Below, piece by piece: positions 17,548-26,530 of a stretch of DNA of 64,000 bases. The position numbers and the translations under genes were made by a program. The notes beneath the pieces are model-generated. The model was not told where the DNA came from. It saw nothing but the letters and a program-made list of their open reading frames with translations, and did not search any database. The first letter of the stretch is position 1; each line of letters starts with the position of its first letter. Source of the DNA: Brevibacterium sediminis (GTDB lineage Bacteria; Actinomycetota; Actinomycetes; Actinomycetales; Brevibacteriaceae); contig NZ_JABKDD010000001.1 in NCBI RefSeq assembly GCF_013623905.1, forward strand, positions 558,001 through 622,000. Direction: 5' to 3'.

Positions 17548-17561
17548 TCGGCTGCTGTGTG

Positions 17562-17813
17562 TCAGGCTTCCTGAGCCTTGTTGATGTAGTCGACAGCGTC
17601 CTGAACGGTGACGAGGTCCTTGACGTCGTCATCGGGGATCTTCACGCCGAACTTCTTCTCAGCGTTGACGACGATGGTCATCATCGAGATGGAGTCGATG
17701 TCGAGGTCATCGGTGAACGACTTGTCGGCTTCGACTGCTTCGACAGCCAGGCCGGTCTCTTCGTTGACGATCTCTGCCAGCCCAGCGAGGACTTCAGCTT
17801 CGGTGAATGCCAT
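17562..17813 (-). CDS. acpP: Acyl carrier protein
   Basis: 83 residues, acidic four-helix ACP of FAS II. The phosphopantetheine attachment serine is in DIDSISM (about residues 40-46). It carries growing acyl chains between FabD, FabH and FabF, encoded around it. GTAGGAAAGAA precedes ATG 17813. Hairpins lie on both sides (17899-17924 and 17520-17547) plus a small one in its own leader (17835-17855), consistent with separate, abundant acpP mRNA. Confidence 0.96.
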   Translation of the reverse strand: MAFTEAEVLAGLAEIVNEETGLAVEAVEADKSFTDDLDIDSISMMTIVVNAEKKFGVKIPDDDVKDLVTVQDAVDYINKAQEA

Positions 17814-17834
17814 TTCTTTCCTACTTTCTGATTT

Positions 17835-17855
17835 CGGTCGAGGGTTTTTCGACCG
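17835..17855 (-). promoter_or_regulatory. Small stem-loop in the acpP leader
   Basis: CGGTCGA / TCGACCG, 7-bp stem with a 7-nt loop, about 20 nt upstream of the acpP start. Role unknown; may stabilise the 5' end of the message. Confidence 0.4.
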
Positions 17856-17898
17856 TTTGAGGAACTTTTCGACGAGTGTCCCGCCGAATATCTTAGGA

Positions 17899-17924
17899 CA
17901 TTCACGGAGAGTTTTCCGTGAATG
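17899..17924 (-). terminator. Hairpin fabH/acpP
   Basis: 10-bp perfect stem CATTCACGGA / TCCGTGAATG with a 6-nt loop, 8 bp after the fabH stop. Together with the acpP leader it divides the fab transcript. Confidence 0.65.
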
Positions 17925-17932
17925 GGTGTGTC

Positions 17933-18934
17933 TCAGGGCAGGCGCACGACCTGAGCACCGTAGACGAGGCCCGCACCGAAGCCCATCTGCAGGGCGAGAC
18001 CGCCGCTGAGTTCGGGCTGTTCACGCAGGAGACGTTCGGTGGCCAGTGGGATCGACGCCGCCGAGGTGTTCCCGTTGTCGGCGATGTCACGTGCGATGAC
18101 AACGGACTCGGGGAGCTTCAGCTGCTTGGCGAGCTCGTCGATGATGCGCATGTTCGCCTGGTGTGGGATGAATGCAGCGAGGTCCTCGGCCTCGATGCCG
18201 GAAGCAGCGAGAGCCTCCTTTGCCACCTCGGCGCCGTCCCACACGGCCCAGCGGAAGACGGTCGGCCCGTCCTGACGCAGGGTCGGGAAGGGCAGTTCCC
18301 GGTCGTCACGGATGTCGTAGAGGGAATCCGTCATCCGGATGGTCGACCAGTTCTCGCCCTTCGAGCCCCACACCGTCTTCGAGATGCCGGGTTCGTCGGA
18401 GGAGGACACGACGACCGCGCCGGCGCCATCACCGAGGATGAACGAGATCGAACGGTCCTCGGGGTCGATGACCTCGGAGAGCTTCTCGGCTCCGATGACG
18501 AGGACATTGTCGAGCGTGCCTGCACGCACCAGTGCATCGGCCTGCGAGATACCGTAGCAGTAGCCGGCACACGCCGCGCTGATGTCCCAAGCCGGAATCG
18601 GCCCGGTCCCCAGTCGTGCGGTCAGAGCCGCAGCCGCTGAGGGTGTGAAGTACTCGAACGTGACGGTCGAGATGATGATGCCGCCGACGTCCTCCGGCTT
18701 CAGCCCCGCCGAGGCGATCGCCTCGAGCGCGGCTTCCTCGGACATGTCGAGGACGCCGACGTCCTTGCTGGCACGACGGCGGGTGACGATGCCCGTGCGC
18801 TGCCGGATCCATTCGTCGGAGGAGTTGATGGGTCCGGCGATATCGTCATTGGTGACGAGGTTCTCCGCACGGTAGGCACCGATTCCGGCAATGCGGGAGA
18901 AAGTGCCGAGTTCGGCAGTCTTGAGTGTAGGCAT
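17933..18934 (-). CDS. fabH: Beta-ketoacyl-ACP synthase III
   Basis: Starts fatty-acid synthesis by joining an acyl-CoA primer to malonyl-ACP. 333 residues: Cys in SAACAGYCYGI (about residue 122), His in FIPHQANMRII and Asn in GNTSAASIP form the Cys-His-Asn triad. In actinobacteria this enzyme selects branched primers for iso/anteiso fatty acids; specificity cannot be read here. It lies 18 bp downstream of fabD and is co-directional with the rest of the cluster. Confidence 0.95.
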   Translation of the reverse strand: MPTLKTAELGTFSRIAGIGAYRAENLVTNDDIAGPINSSDEWIRQRTGIVTRRRASKDVGVLDMSEEAALEAIASAGLKPEDVGGIIISTVTFEYFTPSAAAALTARLGTGPIPAWDISAACAGYCYGISQADALVRAGTLDNVLVIGAEKLSEVIDPEDRSISFILGDGAGAVVVSSSDEPGISKTVWGSKGENWSTIRMTDSLYDIRDDRELPFPTLRQDGPTVFRWAVWDGAEVAKEALAASGIEAEDLAAFIPHQANMRIIDELAKQLKLPESVVIARDIADNGNTSAASIPLATERLLREQPELSGGLALQMGFGAGLVYGAQVVRLP

Positions 18935-18952
18935 GGCGTCTTCTTTCGATTC

Positions 18953-19858
18953 TCAGGCGTGGGCTGCCGCGAACTCACGCGCGCCGTCGAGGTCGGCGGC
19001 CGATTTGATGGCGAATGTCTCCACGCCCTTCATGGCGCGGCGAGCGATTCCGGTCAGCGTGCCACCGGGGACGAGTTCGATCATTCCGGTCACACCGGAG
19101 TTCAGCAGCGCCTCCTGGCACAGATCCCAGCGCACCGGGTTCGTGACCTGCTTGACCAGACGGTCGACATACTCTCGGCCGGCTTCGACCGCAGTGCCGT
19201 CGGAGTTGCTGAGGATCGACACGGAGGGATCGGAGACCTCCATCGCCGAGGCGGCGGCATCGAGATCAGCGGTGGCGGGAGCCATGAACTCGGTGTGGAA
19301 GGCGCCGGCCACTGCCAGCGGGATGACCCGAGCACGTTCCGGCGGGTTCTCGGCCAGGGTCTCGAGCGCCTCGAGAGAGCCGGCAGCCACGGTCTGGCCT
19401 CCGCCGTTGACGTTGGCGGGGCTGGCCCCGGCGGCCTCGATCGCGGCGAGAACGTCCTCGGGCTGGCCGCCGACCACGGCGGACATGCCGGTCGGGGTGA
19501 CGGCGGCAGCGGCCGCCATTCCATCGGCACGGACCTTGACGAAGGCCATGGCGTCCGCCGGGGTGAAGATGCCTGCGATCTGTGCGGCTGCGATCTCTCC
19601 CACGGAGTGGCCGGCGACGACGGCAGGGCTGACGCCGAGCTCAGCGGCGCAGGCGACGGCGGAGGCGACGAGCAGAGGCTGTGCCACCGCGGTGTCCTTG
19701 ATCGTCTCGTCATCGGATTCGGTTCCGTGCAGACGCAGATCGATTCCCGATGCGGTCGAGAGTTCGTCGATCTGTGCCGAGAAGGTGTCGAGTTCGAGGA
19801 ACGAACTCAGGAAACCGGTCTTCTGGGCTCCCTGGCCCGGACAGGTGATTGCAAGCAC
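18953..19858 (-). CDS. fabD: Malonyl-CoA:ACP transacylase
   Basis: Loads malonate onto ACP. 301 residues: N-terminal CPGQGAQ, nucleophile elbow GHSVGE (about Ser90), catalytic His in AGAFHTEFM. GTG 19858 is the start (reads M-L-A-I-T-C-P-G-Q-G). Only 34 bp separate it from the fasR-like regulator upstream, so both may be read from one transcript. Confidence 0.95.
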   Translation of the reverse strand: MLAITCPGQGAQKTGFLSSFLELDTFSAQIDELSTASGIDLRLHGTESDDETIKDTAVAQPLLVASAVACAAELGVSPAVVAGHSVGEIAAAQIAGIFTPADAMAFVKVRADGMAAAAAVTPTGMSAVVGGQPEDVLAAIEAAGASPANVNGGGQTVAAGSLEALETLAENPPERARVIPLAVAGAFHTEFMAPATADLDAAASAMEVSDPSVSILSNSDGTAVEAGREYVDRLVKQVTNPVRWDLCQEALLNSGVTGMIELVPGGTLTGIARRAMKGVETFAIKSAADLDGAREFAAAHA

Positions 19859-19892
19859 TCAGTTCTCTTTTCGTTGGGTTCCGTTGATCAAT

Positions 19893-21113
19893 CTAATGGA
19901 CACTGGACCGATCTCGGCGAGATTTGTCGTTGTTCGACAATACGCCGTCCTCGGACAGTCGCCCATACACCAAGGCGATGTGGATGACGAAGGCATCACG
20001 CGAAGTCGTCGGATCGAGCCCGATGGCGTCGGTGATCTTCCGCAGTCGGTAGCGCACGGTATTCGGGTGCACGGACAATGCCTTGGCCGTGGCTTCGAGC
20101 GAGGACCCGAATTCGACATAGGCGCTCACGGTCTTCAGCAGCTGACCCGTTCCCGAGGTCAACGGTTCGTAATAGCGTTCGATGAGTTCGGTCAAGGCGA
20201 TCCGGTCCCCGGACAGGGCGCGTTCGGGCAGAAGATCATCGGCTTTGACCGGGCGCGGGGAACCGGGGCGGGCGGTCGCCGCCTTGAGTGCGCGGATCGC
20301 CGCCTTCGCCGAGGTGGCCGCTTCGGCAAGTCCCGGCACTGCCGGTCCGACGATGACTTCGGAGGGCCCGAAGCAGTCCGAGAGGTCCTCGACGGCATCG
20401 TCGAGTTCCGTCACCCCGCCGAGGACGATGAGCAGACGGTTGTCGTGGATGCCCACAAGAGCATCATCGGCCCAGCGACTGGCCTTGCGGCGGATGCCGT
20501 CCAATCCCTTCTTCGCCGAGCGCTGCGGTGCGCGGCCGACGATGACGCACACGGGACCTTCTGACTGCCAGCCGAAGGCAGCGGTGCGGCTGGCGAGTTC
20601 GTCGACGGAGTCTCCGCGGACGAGGGCGTCGACGACCATCGCCTCGAGTCGTGCGTCCCAGCTGCCTCGGGCTTCTGCGGCCCGGGCGTAGACATCGGCC
20701 GCGGCGAACGCGATCTCCCGGGAGTAGATGAGCACCGCTTCGCGGAGCGCCGGCTGCTCGACGGGGCGAGCGATGTCCGGAACGCGTTCCTCGACGACTT
20801 CGACGACGATCTTGAGCAGCTGCAGGGTCTGCTGCAGGCTGATGGCCCGGATGAGGTCGCGTGGCGCAGTCTTGAAGATGTCGGAGACCACACGCAGATT
20901 CGTATCGGGCTTGCGGTACCAATCGACGAACGAGGAGATGCCCGATTGGGCGAGCAGCCCCACCCAAGAGCGATCGGACGACGACATCGAGCGGTACCAG
21001 GGCAGCTGAGCCTCCAGCCGCTGCAGAGTCACCGATGACAGGACGCCGACTCCGGCACGCAGTCTGCGGGCGGTTTCGGCACGACGGCGCAGGGTCTCGG
21101 CATCAGACATCAT
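19893..21113 (-). CDS. PucR/CdaR-type regulator, FasR-like
   Basis: About 406 residues. A long N-terminal ligand/GGDEF-like region is followed by the C-terminal PucR-type helix-turn-helix (ETAKALSVHPNTVRYRLRKI in the homologues' pattern, here ATAKALSVHPNTVRYR, ~35 residues from the end). Position directly before fabD matches FasR of Streptomyces coelicolor (an activator of fabDHPF) and Rv2242 of M. tuberculosis. Start: ATG 21113 is 7 nt after a TAAACT box, predicting a leaderless mRNA; GTG 21119 and ATG 21110 are alternatives. Regulation of the fab operon is inferred from position. Confidence 0.82.
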   Translation of the reverse strand: MMSDAETLRRRAETARRLRAGVGVLSSVTLQRLEAQLPWYRSMSSSDRSWVGLLAQSGISSFVDWYRKPDTNLRVVSDIFKTAPRDLIRAISLQQTLQLLKIVVEVVEERVPDIARPVEQPALREAVLIYSREIAFAAADVYARAAEARGSWDARLEAMVVDALVRGDSVDELASRTAAFGWQSEGPVCVIVGRAPQRSAKKGLDGIRRKASRWADDALVGIHDNRLLIVLGGVTELDDAVEDLSDCFGPSEVIVGPAVPGLAEAATSAKAAIRALKAATARPGSPRPVKADDLLPERALSGDRIALTELIERYYEPLTSGTGQLLKTVSAYVEFGSSLEATAKALSVHPNTVRYRLRKITDAIGLDPTTSRDAFVIHIALVYGRLSEDGVLSNNDKSRRDRSSVH

Positions 21114-21120
21114 GAGCACG

Positions 21121-21126
21121 AGTTTA
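21121..21126 (-). promoter_or_regulatory. -10 box of the leaderless fasR-like gene
   Basis: TAAACT on the minus strand, 7 nt before ATG 21113. No good -35 hexamer at 17 bp. Confidence 0.4.
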
Positions 21127-21182
21127 GATGAATGAGAACAATCCGGTTGTCAGCGACATACAAAGAGTCGAAAAAGGTGACA

Positions 21183-21217
21183 AATATGGCCGGAGTCTTG
21201 GAGACTCCGGCCATATT
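21183..21217 (-). terminator. Terminator after aceE
   Basis: 15-16 bp perfect stem (arm AATATGGCCGGAGTC and its complement) with a 3-5 nt loop, 23 bp downstream of the aceE stop and before the regulator gene. The minus strand continues TTTGTCACCTTTTTCG, a T-rich tail, so this is a strong terminator separating aceE from the fab regulon. Confidence 0.85.
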
Positions 21218-21239
21218 CGCTGTCAGTGTGCGGGCGAGA

Positions 21240-24002
21240 TCAGGCGCCTGCCCCCTCGGTGGAACCCGAGTTGCCGGCACGGACATCGTTGAGCTGGTAC
21301 TTCTCAGCCGCCTCGGCGGCCTTGTCGATCGAGATCTTCCCGGTATCGGCCAGCGAGATGAGTGCCTGCGTGACCACGGAAGGACCATCGACGAGGTAAT
21401 AGCGACGTGCGGCAGGACGGGTGTCCGAGATTCCGTATCCGTCGGTCCCCAGCGAGGTGAAGTGGCTGGGCACGTACTGGCGGATCTGATCCGGCACTGC
21501 GCGCATATAATCCGAGGTCGCGATGACCGGGCCCTCGGTCTCGGCCATCTTCTCGGTGACATACGGAGTCCGCGGTTCGGATTCGGGGTTCTTCAGACGC
21601 TCGTTCTCGGCGTCGAGTCCGTCACGGCGCAGCTCGGTCCACGACGTCACCGACCACACATCAGCCGAGACGCCCCAGTCCTGGTCAAGCAGCTCCTGAG
21701 CCTCGAGCACCCACGGCACACCGACGCCGGAGGCCATCAGCTGAACCTTCGGTCCGCCGTTGTCGGGTCCCTTCTTCAGGAGGTAAAGACCCTTGAGCAC
21801 GCCTTCGACGTCGAGATCCTCCGGTTCGGGCGGCTGGACCATCGGCTCGTTGTACATGGTGATGTAGTAGAGCACGTCAGGATCTCGCTCATCGGCGGGA
21901 TCGTACATCCGGTGGATGCCGTCCTTGACGATATGCGCGATCTCATAGCTGTAGGCCGGGTCGTACGAGACCACGGACGGATAGGTCGACGCCAGCACGT
22001 GCGAATGTCCGTCGCCGTGCTGGAGGCCCTCGGCCACCAGAGTGGTGCGTCCCGCGGTGGCGCCGAGGACGAAGCCGCGAGCCATCTGGTCACCGGCGGC
22101 CCAGAAGAAGTCACCGGTGCGTTGGAAGCCGAACATCGAGTAGAAGATGTAGAACGGGATCATCGGCTCACCGTGGGTGGCATACGAGGTGCCGACCGCG
22201 GTCAGTGCCGCGGTCGCCCCGGCCTCGTTGATGCCGACGTGGAGCAGCTGACCGTCCGTGGCCTCCTTGTAGGCGAGGAACAGGTCGCGGTCGACGGAGA
22301 TGTAGTTCTGTCCGTGCGGATTGTAGATCTTCGCCGTCGGGAAGAACGAGTCCATGCCGAAGGTGCGAGCCTCATCGGGGATGATCGGCACGATCCGGTG
22401 GCCGAACTCCTTCTCCCGCATGAGATCCTTGAGCACGCGTACGAAGCCCATCGTGGTGGCGATCTCCTGTTTGCCTGATCCACGACGACCGGCCTGGTAG
22501 GCCTTGTCCGAGGGCATCTTGAGATCGACATGGGTCGATCGACGCTCGGGGGAGTAGCCGCCGAGCTCCGCGCGGCGCTCCTGCATGTACTTGATCTCGG
22601 GTGCGTCGACACCCGGGTGGTAGTACGGAGGCAGCTTCGGGTTGTCTTCGAGTTCCTTGTCCGAGATCGGGATCTGGAAGTGATCGCGGGCGAGCTTGAG
22701 ATCGTCGACCGTGAGCTTCTTCATCTGGTGCGTGGCGTTGCGGGCCTCGAAGTGCGGTCCGAGCGAGTAGCCCTTGACCGTCTTGACGAGGATGACGGTG
22801 GGCTGTCCGGTGTGCTCCATCGCGGCCTTGTAGGCGGCGAAGACCTTTCGGTAGTCATGCCCGCCGCGCTTGAGGTTCCAGATCTGCTCGTCGCTGTAGT
22901 CCTCGACCATTGCCTTCGTCCGCGGGTCGCGGCCGAAGAAGTTGTCGCGCACGAAGCCGCCGGACTCACCCTTGTAGGTCTGGTAATCGCCGTCGGGGGT
23001 GGCATTCATGAGGTTGACGAGCGCGCCGTCGCGGTCCTTGGCCAGCAGCGCGTCCCATTCGCGTCCCCAGACGACCTTGATGACGTTCCAGCCGGCACCG
23101 CGGAAGTACGACTCGAGTTCCTGCATGATCTTGCCGTTGCCGCGGACGGGCCCATCGAGACGCTGCAGGTTGCAGTTGATGACGAAGTTGAGGTTGTCGA
23201 GCTCTTCGAAGGCAGCGACGTGGAGCATGCCGCGGCTCTCCGGCTCGTCGAGCTCGCCGTCACCGAGGAAAGCCCAGGTCTGCTGCTGTGAGGTGTCCTT
23301 GATCCCACGATTGTGCAGGTATTTGTCGAACTGTGCCTGCGCGATCGCATTCATCGGTCCCAGACCCATCGACACCGTCGGATGCTCCCAGAAGTCGGGC
23401 AGCTGGTGCGGGTGGGGGTAGGACGGCAGTCCCTGCGGCTTGCCGTCGATGAAGTGCGACTGCTGCTGACGGAAGCCGTCGAGCTGTTCTGCGCTCATCC
23501 GGCCCTCGAGGTAGGCGCGCGCATACATGCCGGGGGAGGCGTGGCCCTGATAGAAGATATGGTCGCCGCCGCCTGGATGGTCCTTGCCGCGGAAGAAGTG
23601 GTTGAGACCGACCTCGTAGAGGGTCGCCGAGGAGGCGTAGGTGGAGATGTGCCCGCCGACCTCGACGCCGGGACGCTGTGCCCGGTGGACGAGCATGGCG
23701 GCATTCCAGCGGTTCCAGCGACGGTAGCGGCGTTCGACCTCTTCATCTCCGGGGAACCAGGGTTCGTTCTCCGGACCGATGGTGTTGACGTAGTCGGTGG
23801 CAGTGAGGCTGGGCACGCCGATCTGCTTCTGGCGAGAGCGCTCGAGCATGCGCAGCATGACATAGCGTGCTCGAGTCCGACCGCCCTCGTCGATGAGGCC
23901 ATCGAGGGAGGCCAGCCATTCAGCGGTCTCCTCCGGGTCGATGTCGGGCACCTGGCTGGGCAGCCCGTTGAGGATGGGCCCGCCCTGATTCCGATTGTCC
24001 AC
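21240..24002 (-). CDS. aceE: Pyruvate dehydrogenase E1, homodimeric type
   Basis: ThDP-dependent decarboxylation of pyruvate, feeding acetyl groups to the lipoyl E2. 920 residues, the full length of the homodimeric alpha/beta-fused type. ThDP motif [10 protein letters not shown] near residue 250, with the His region [12 protein letters not shown] before it. GTG 24002 follows AGAGAGGA by 7-8 nt. The E2 and E3 partners are not adjacent; they are encoded at 54980-58213. Downstream of it lie the FasR-like gene and FAS II, and divergently DUF3052/AhpE, the same neighbourhood as in mycobacteria. Confidence 0.97.
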   Translation of the reverse strand: MDNRNQGGPILNGLPSQVPDIDPEETAEWLASLDGLIDEGGRTRARYVMLRMLERSRQKQIGVPSLTATDYVNTIGPENEPWFPGDEEVERRYRRWNRWNAAMLVHRAQRPGVEVGGHISTYASSATLYEVGLNHFFRGKDHPGGGDHIFYQGHASPGMYARAYLEGRMSAEQLDGFRQQQSHFIDGKPQGLPSYPHPHQLPDFWEHPTVSMGLGPMNAIAQAQFDKYLHNRGIKDTSQQQTWAFLGDGELDEPESRGMLHVAAFEELDNLNFVINCNLQRLDGPVRGNGKIMQELESYFRGAGWNVIKVVWGREWDALLAKDRDGALVNLMNATPDGDYQTYKGESGGFVRDNFFGRDPRTKAMVEDYSDEQIWNLKRGGHDYRKVFAAYKAAMEHTGQPTVILVKTVKGYSLGPHFEARNATHQMKKLTVDDLKLARDHFQIPISDKELEDNPKLPPYYHPGVDAPEIKYMQERRAELGGYSPERRSTHVDLKMPSDKAYQAGRRGSGKQEIATTMGFVRVLKDLMREKEFGHRIVPIIPDEARTFGMDSFFPTAKIYNPHGQNYISVDRDLFLAYKEATDGQLLHVGINEAGATAALTAVGTSYATHGEPMIPFYIFYSMFGFQRTGDFFWAAGDQMARGFVLGATAGRTTLVAEGLQHGDGHSHVLASTYPSVVSYDPAYSYEIAHIVKDGIHRMYDPADERDPDVLYYITMYNEPMVQPPEPEDLDVEGVLKGLYLLKKGPDNGGPKVQLMASGVGVPWVLEAQELLDQDWGVSADVWSVTSWTELRRDGLDAENERLKNPESEPRTPYVTEKMAETEGPVIATSDYMRAVPDQIRQYVPSHFTSLGTDGYGISDTRPAARRYYLVDGPSVVTQALISLADTGKISIDKAAEAAEKYQLNDVRAGNSGSTEGAGA

Positions 24003-24295
24003 GATGTGGTCCTCTCTTCAGCTCCACGATCTTCTTTGGTGTAGAGATCATGACCATCGGATGGTGTGTGCTCCGCAGGTTGTCTGAGCCCAGAGGCCAC
24101 CCGATCTACCTGTCAGCCTAGTACTCCCAGCCGAACTTCGCGCTCCCGCGAAGTTGTGATCTCTCTGACGCATCTGCGCACTGTGCTGACAGGCTCACAG
24201 TCCGGTGTGCTGATTGAGTGCCGTTTGAGTGCGCTTGCCGCGCGCGGGCGCGCCGATATTTGCACCTTGGCCACTGTTGGCGGAAGAATACAGGC
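24003..24295. other. Divergent intergenic region aceE / DUF3052
   Basis: 293 bp holding both promoters. No hairpin, operator palindrome or small gene could be supported by eye. Confidence 0.5.
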
Positions 24296-24739
24296 ATGAG
24301 CAACTCCGCTTCTGAAAGGACATCCTCCACTTCGACCCTCGCAAACGAGCTGGGACACAACCTCGGCTTGAAAAAGGGCGACTATGTGCAAGAGGTCGGC
24401 TATGACGACGACGTCGATCAGGCACTCTGCGAGGCGATCGAGAACATCATCGGAGACAAGATCGCCGATGGCGAAGAGGATGACGTCTACGACGTGATCC
24501 TCATGTGGTGGCGGTCGGACGACGACGACCTCGTCGACGGTCTCGTCGACGCCCAGACCACACTGAAGGAGGGCGGAGTCGTCTGGCTGCTCAGCCCGAA
24601 GGCGAACCGTCCGGGACACATCAGCCCCGCCGACATCTCCGAAGCGGCTCCCACCGCCGGAATGCACGTGACCTCCACGGTCAGCGCCGCCGACGATTGG
24701 GCCGGATTCCGGCTCGTGGGCAAGAAGAACTATTCATGA
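24296..24739 (+). CDS. DUF3052 family protein
   Basis: 147 residues, actinobacterial family of unknown function (counterpart of Rv2239c). Recognisable core: LANELGHNLGLKKGDYVQEVGYDDDVDQALCEAIE, then IADGEEDDVYDVILMWWRSDDDDLVDGLVDA, ending WAGFRLVGKKNYS. ATG 24296 is chosen because everything upstream in frame is Arg/Cys-rich and non-homologous. The stop overlaps the next start (ATGA), so it is coupled to the peroxiredoxin. A DUF3052-ahpE pair next to aceE is conserved in actinobacteria. Confidence 0.88.
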   Translation: MSNSASERTSSTSTLANELGHNLGLKKGDYVQEVGYDDDVDQALCEAIENIIGDKIADGEEDDVYDVILMWWRSDDDDLVDGLVDAQTTLKEGGVVWLLSPKANRPGHISPADISEAAPTAGMHVTSTVSAADDWAGFRLVGKKNYS

Positions 24740-25203
24740 TCCTGCGGCCCGGTGATCGGGCCCCGGATCTCACCCTTCCCGATCACCTCGGATCGGTCAT
24801 CACCCTCACCGAGGCGGCCCCACTTACCGCTCGTGTGCTCGCATTCGTTCCGTTCGCCTTCTCTCCGATCTGCGGAGACGAACTCGCCGCTCTCGAACAG
24901 TGGCAGGAACGGATGCGAAAGGGCTCTCATGCCGTCGACGTCGCGGTCGTCTCAACCGACTCCAAGTACACCTTGGCGGCGTGGGCACGGCAGACGAGGG
25001 TCGACGTCACTCTCGCATCGGACTTCTGGCCCCACGGTGAGGCGGCTCGCGCGTTCGGCGTCTTCGACGAGGTCCACGGTGTCGCCGAACGAGGAGTCTT
25101 CGTCATCTCACCTGCGGGTACGATCGTGAGTGGCAGGCATGTCGCCCGCACCGAGACTCGGGACTTCTCCGAGGATTTCGCCGCGGCGCTTTCCAGCCTC
25201 TGA
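24736..25203 (+). CDS. AhpE-type 1-Cys peroxiredoxin
   Basis: 155 residues. Reduces peroxides through a peroxidatic cysteine in FAFSPICGDEL (about Cys45); the usual PxxxTxxC motif has Ser in place of Thr. The conserved Arg is in the C-terminal half (FVISPAGTIVSGRHV region). No second conserved Cys is seen in the chain, matching the AhpE class, which is recycled by mycothiol/mycoredoxin in mycobacteria. This agrees with the mycothione reductase at 47042-48511. ATG 24736 overlaps the DUF3052 stop. Confidence 0.87.
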   Translation: MILRPGDRAPDLTLPDHLGSVITLTEAAPLTARVLAFVPFAFSPICGDELAALEQWQERMRKGSHAVDVAVVSTDSKYTLAAWARQTRVDVTLASDFWPHGEAARAFGVFDEVHGVAERGVFVISPAGTIVSGRHVARTETRDFSEDFAAALSSL

Positions 25204-25266
25204 GAATCGAGCCTCGCCGAAGAACCGATCGACGGCACCTTCGGCGCCTATTGAGGAGGACCCATC

Positions 25267-25671
25267 ATGGCCACGCTGTTCACGAAGATCATCAACGGAG
25301 AGATCCCCGGCACCTTCGTCCATCAGGATGACAAGTGCGTCGCATTCCTCGATGTCGCTCCGATGACCGAGGGCCATGTGATGGTCGTCCCGCGCGACGA
25401 GATCTCTCACTGGATCGACGCCGACGCAGAGCTTCTCGCCCACCTCACCGCAGTGGCGAAGAGGATCGGAGAAGCCCAGAAGGCGGCCTTCGACTGCGAG
25501 CGGATCGGCCTCCTCATCGTCGGCTACGAAGTGCCCCACCTGCACATCCACGTCCTGCCGACGAACTCCATGGATGACTTCGACATCTCCGACCGTGCTC
25601 CGATGCAGACACCGGAGCAGCTGGAGGCGCCCGCCGAGAAGATTCGGCAGGCGCTCTCCGCACTGTCCTGA
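25267..25671 (+). CDS. HIT family hydrolase
   Basis: 134 residues, histidine-triad nucleotide-binding protein that hydrolyses AMP-linked phosphoramidates or dinucleotides in this family. Triad HLHIHVLP near residue 99, N-terminal IINGEIPGTFVHQDDKCVAFLDVAPMTEGH. GAGGAGGACCC lies before ATG 25267. Same strand as the peroxiredoxin, 63 bp downstream. Confidence 0.93.
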   Translation: MATLFTKIINGEIPGTFVHQDDKCVAFLDVAPMTEGHVMVVPRDEISHWIDADAELLAHLTAVAKRIGEAQKAAFDCERIGLLIVGYEVPHLHIHVLPTNSMDDFDISDRAPMQTPEQLEAPAEKIRQALSALS

Positions 25672-25697
25672 TCCGATGCTGCTCGGCTCAGATCGAC

Positions 25698-26459
25698 TCA
25701 GAGGCCTTTGACCTCGAGGTAGTGGTCGAGTGAGTCTCTGACGAGCTCGGCTCCCGCGGTTCCGCCGTAGTTCGCGCCGAATCGCGGGTCGTCGACATAC
25801 ATCTGCCCGAGACCGCGCACGTATCCTCCGAGGTCTCCGTCGGGATCATCTGCGGGCGTGCCCGGAACTGCTCGCAGCCATTCGATATGACGTCGGGCGA
25901 GGTCCTGGCAGCGGTCCGATTCGGGACGCGCCCCCGCCTCGGCGGCGGCGATCCAGTCCGCGGAGAGAGCGGAAACGAGGGCTTTCCACTCCTTCTTCTC
26001 CTCAGGCGACTGGCTGGACCACCATTCGTCTCCTCGTCGGTAGGCGTCGGCTCCCCAGCGCCTGGTCACTTCCTCTTCGTACTCGCGATGGTCGAAACCA
26101 TCGAACATCTCTTCAGCCATGAGCGGCTCACCTGCTTTCAGTCGTGTGATGGTGACGGTGACGGCGGTGAGCTGTCGGTCGAGCCGGTCTCTCTCGCGTC
26201 CGAGTGAGACCAGATGCTGCGACAGCGCCTCGACCGGATCGTCTCTCCGATCGAGTACCTCCGATATCGTCGTCAATGGCAGTCCCAGCTCCTTGAGCAG
26301 CAGGATGCGCTGGAGGCGCACCAGGGCTGCTTCGTCGTAGCAGCGATAGCCGTTGGCGGCGATGGAGGTCGGCGGCAGCAGACCGATGGCGTCATAATGA
26401 CGCAGGGTTCGGCTCGTCGTTCCCGTCAGCCGTGCGATTTCCTGAATGGACCAGTCCAT
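25698..26459 (-). CDS. MerR-family regulator with TipAS-type effector domain
   Basis: 253 residues: N-terminal MerR helix-turn-helix (IQEIARLTGTTSRTLRHYDAIGLLPP), dimerisation helix to about 115, then a TipAS-like antibiotic-recognition domain (about 125-250; EEVTRRWGADAYRRGDEWWSSQSPEEKKEW). TipA proteins bind thiopeptides and activate multidrug genes. Its own promoter (26467-26497) has the 19-bp spacer with a dyad that is diagnostic of MerR control, so autoregulation is expected. The transcript appears leaderless. No resistance gene is adjacent; the regulated target may be itself. Confidence 0.9.
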   Translation of the reverse strand: MDWSIQEIARLTGTTSRTLRHYDAIGLLPPTSIAANGYRCYDEAALVRLQRILLLKELGLPLTTISEVLDRRDDPVEALSQHLVSLGRERDRLDRQLTAVTVTITRLKAGEPLMAEEMFDGFDHREYEEEVTRRWGADAYRRGDEWWSSQSPEEKKEWKALVSALSADWIAAAEAGARPESDRCQDLARRHIEWLRAVPGTPADDPDGDLGGYVRGLGQMYVDDPRFGANYGGTAGAELVRDSLDHYLEVKGL

Positions 26460-26466
26460 GCCTGAC

Positions 26467-26497
26467 AGCTTAGAAGTTGACGCGGCGTCAAGGTCAA
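26467..26497 (-). promoter_or_regulatory. MerR-type autoregulated promoter, leaderless
   Basis: On the minus strand: -35 TTGACC (26492-26497), a 19-bp spacer, -10 TAAGCT (26467-26472), then 7 nt to ATG 26459. The spacer contains the dyad TTGACG-CGG-CGTCAA (26477-26491). Confidence 0.8.
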
Positions 26498-26530
26498 GAG
26501 CCGTTTGAGACCTTCGACGAGTGGACGGTG

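Noticed and set aside
18891..20564. 557-residue open frame on the plus strand
   Set aside because: Opposes fabD and the fasR-like gene, which have clear catalytic motifs; no domain seen.
21132..22478. 448-residue open frame on the plus strand
   Set aside because: Antisense of aceE; no recognisable fold.
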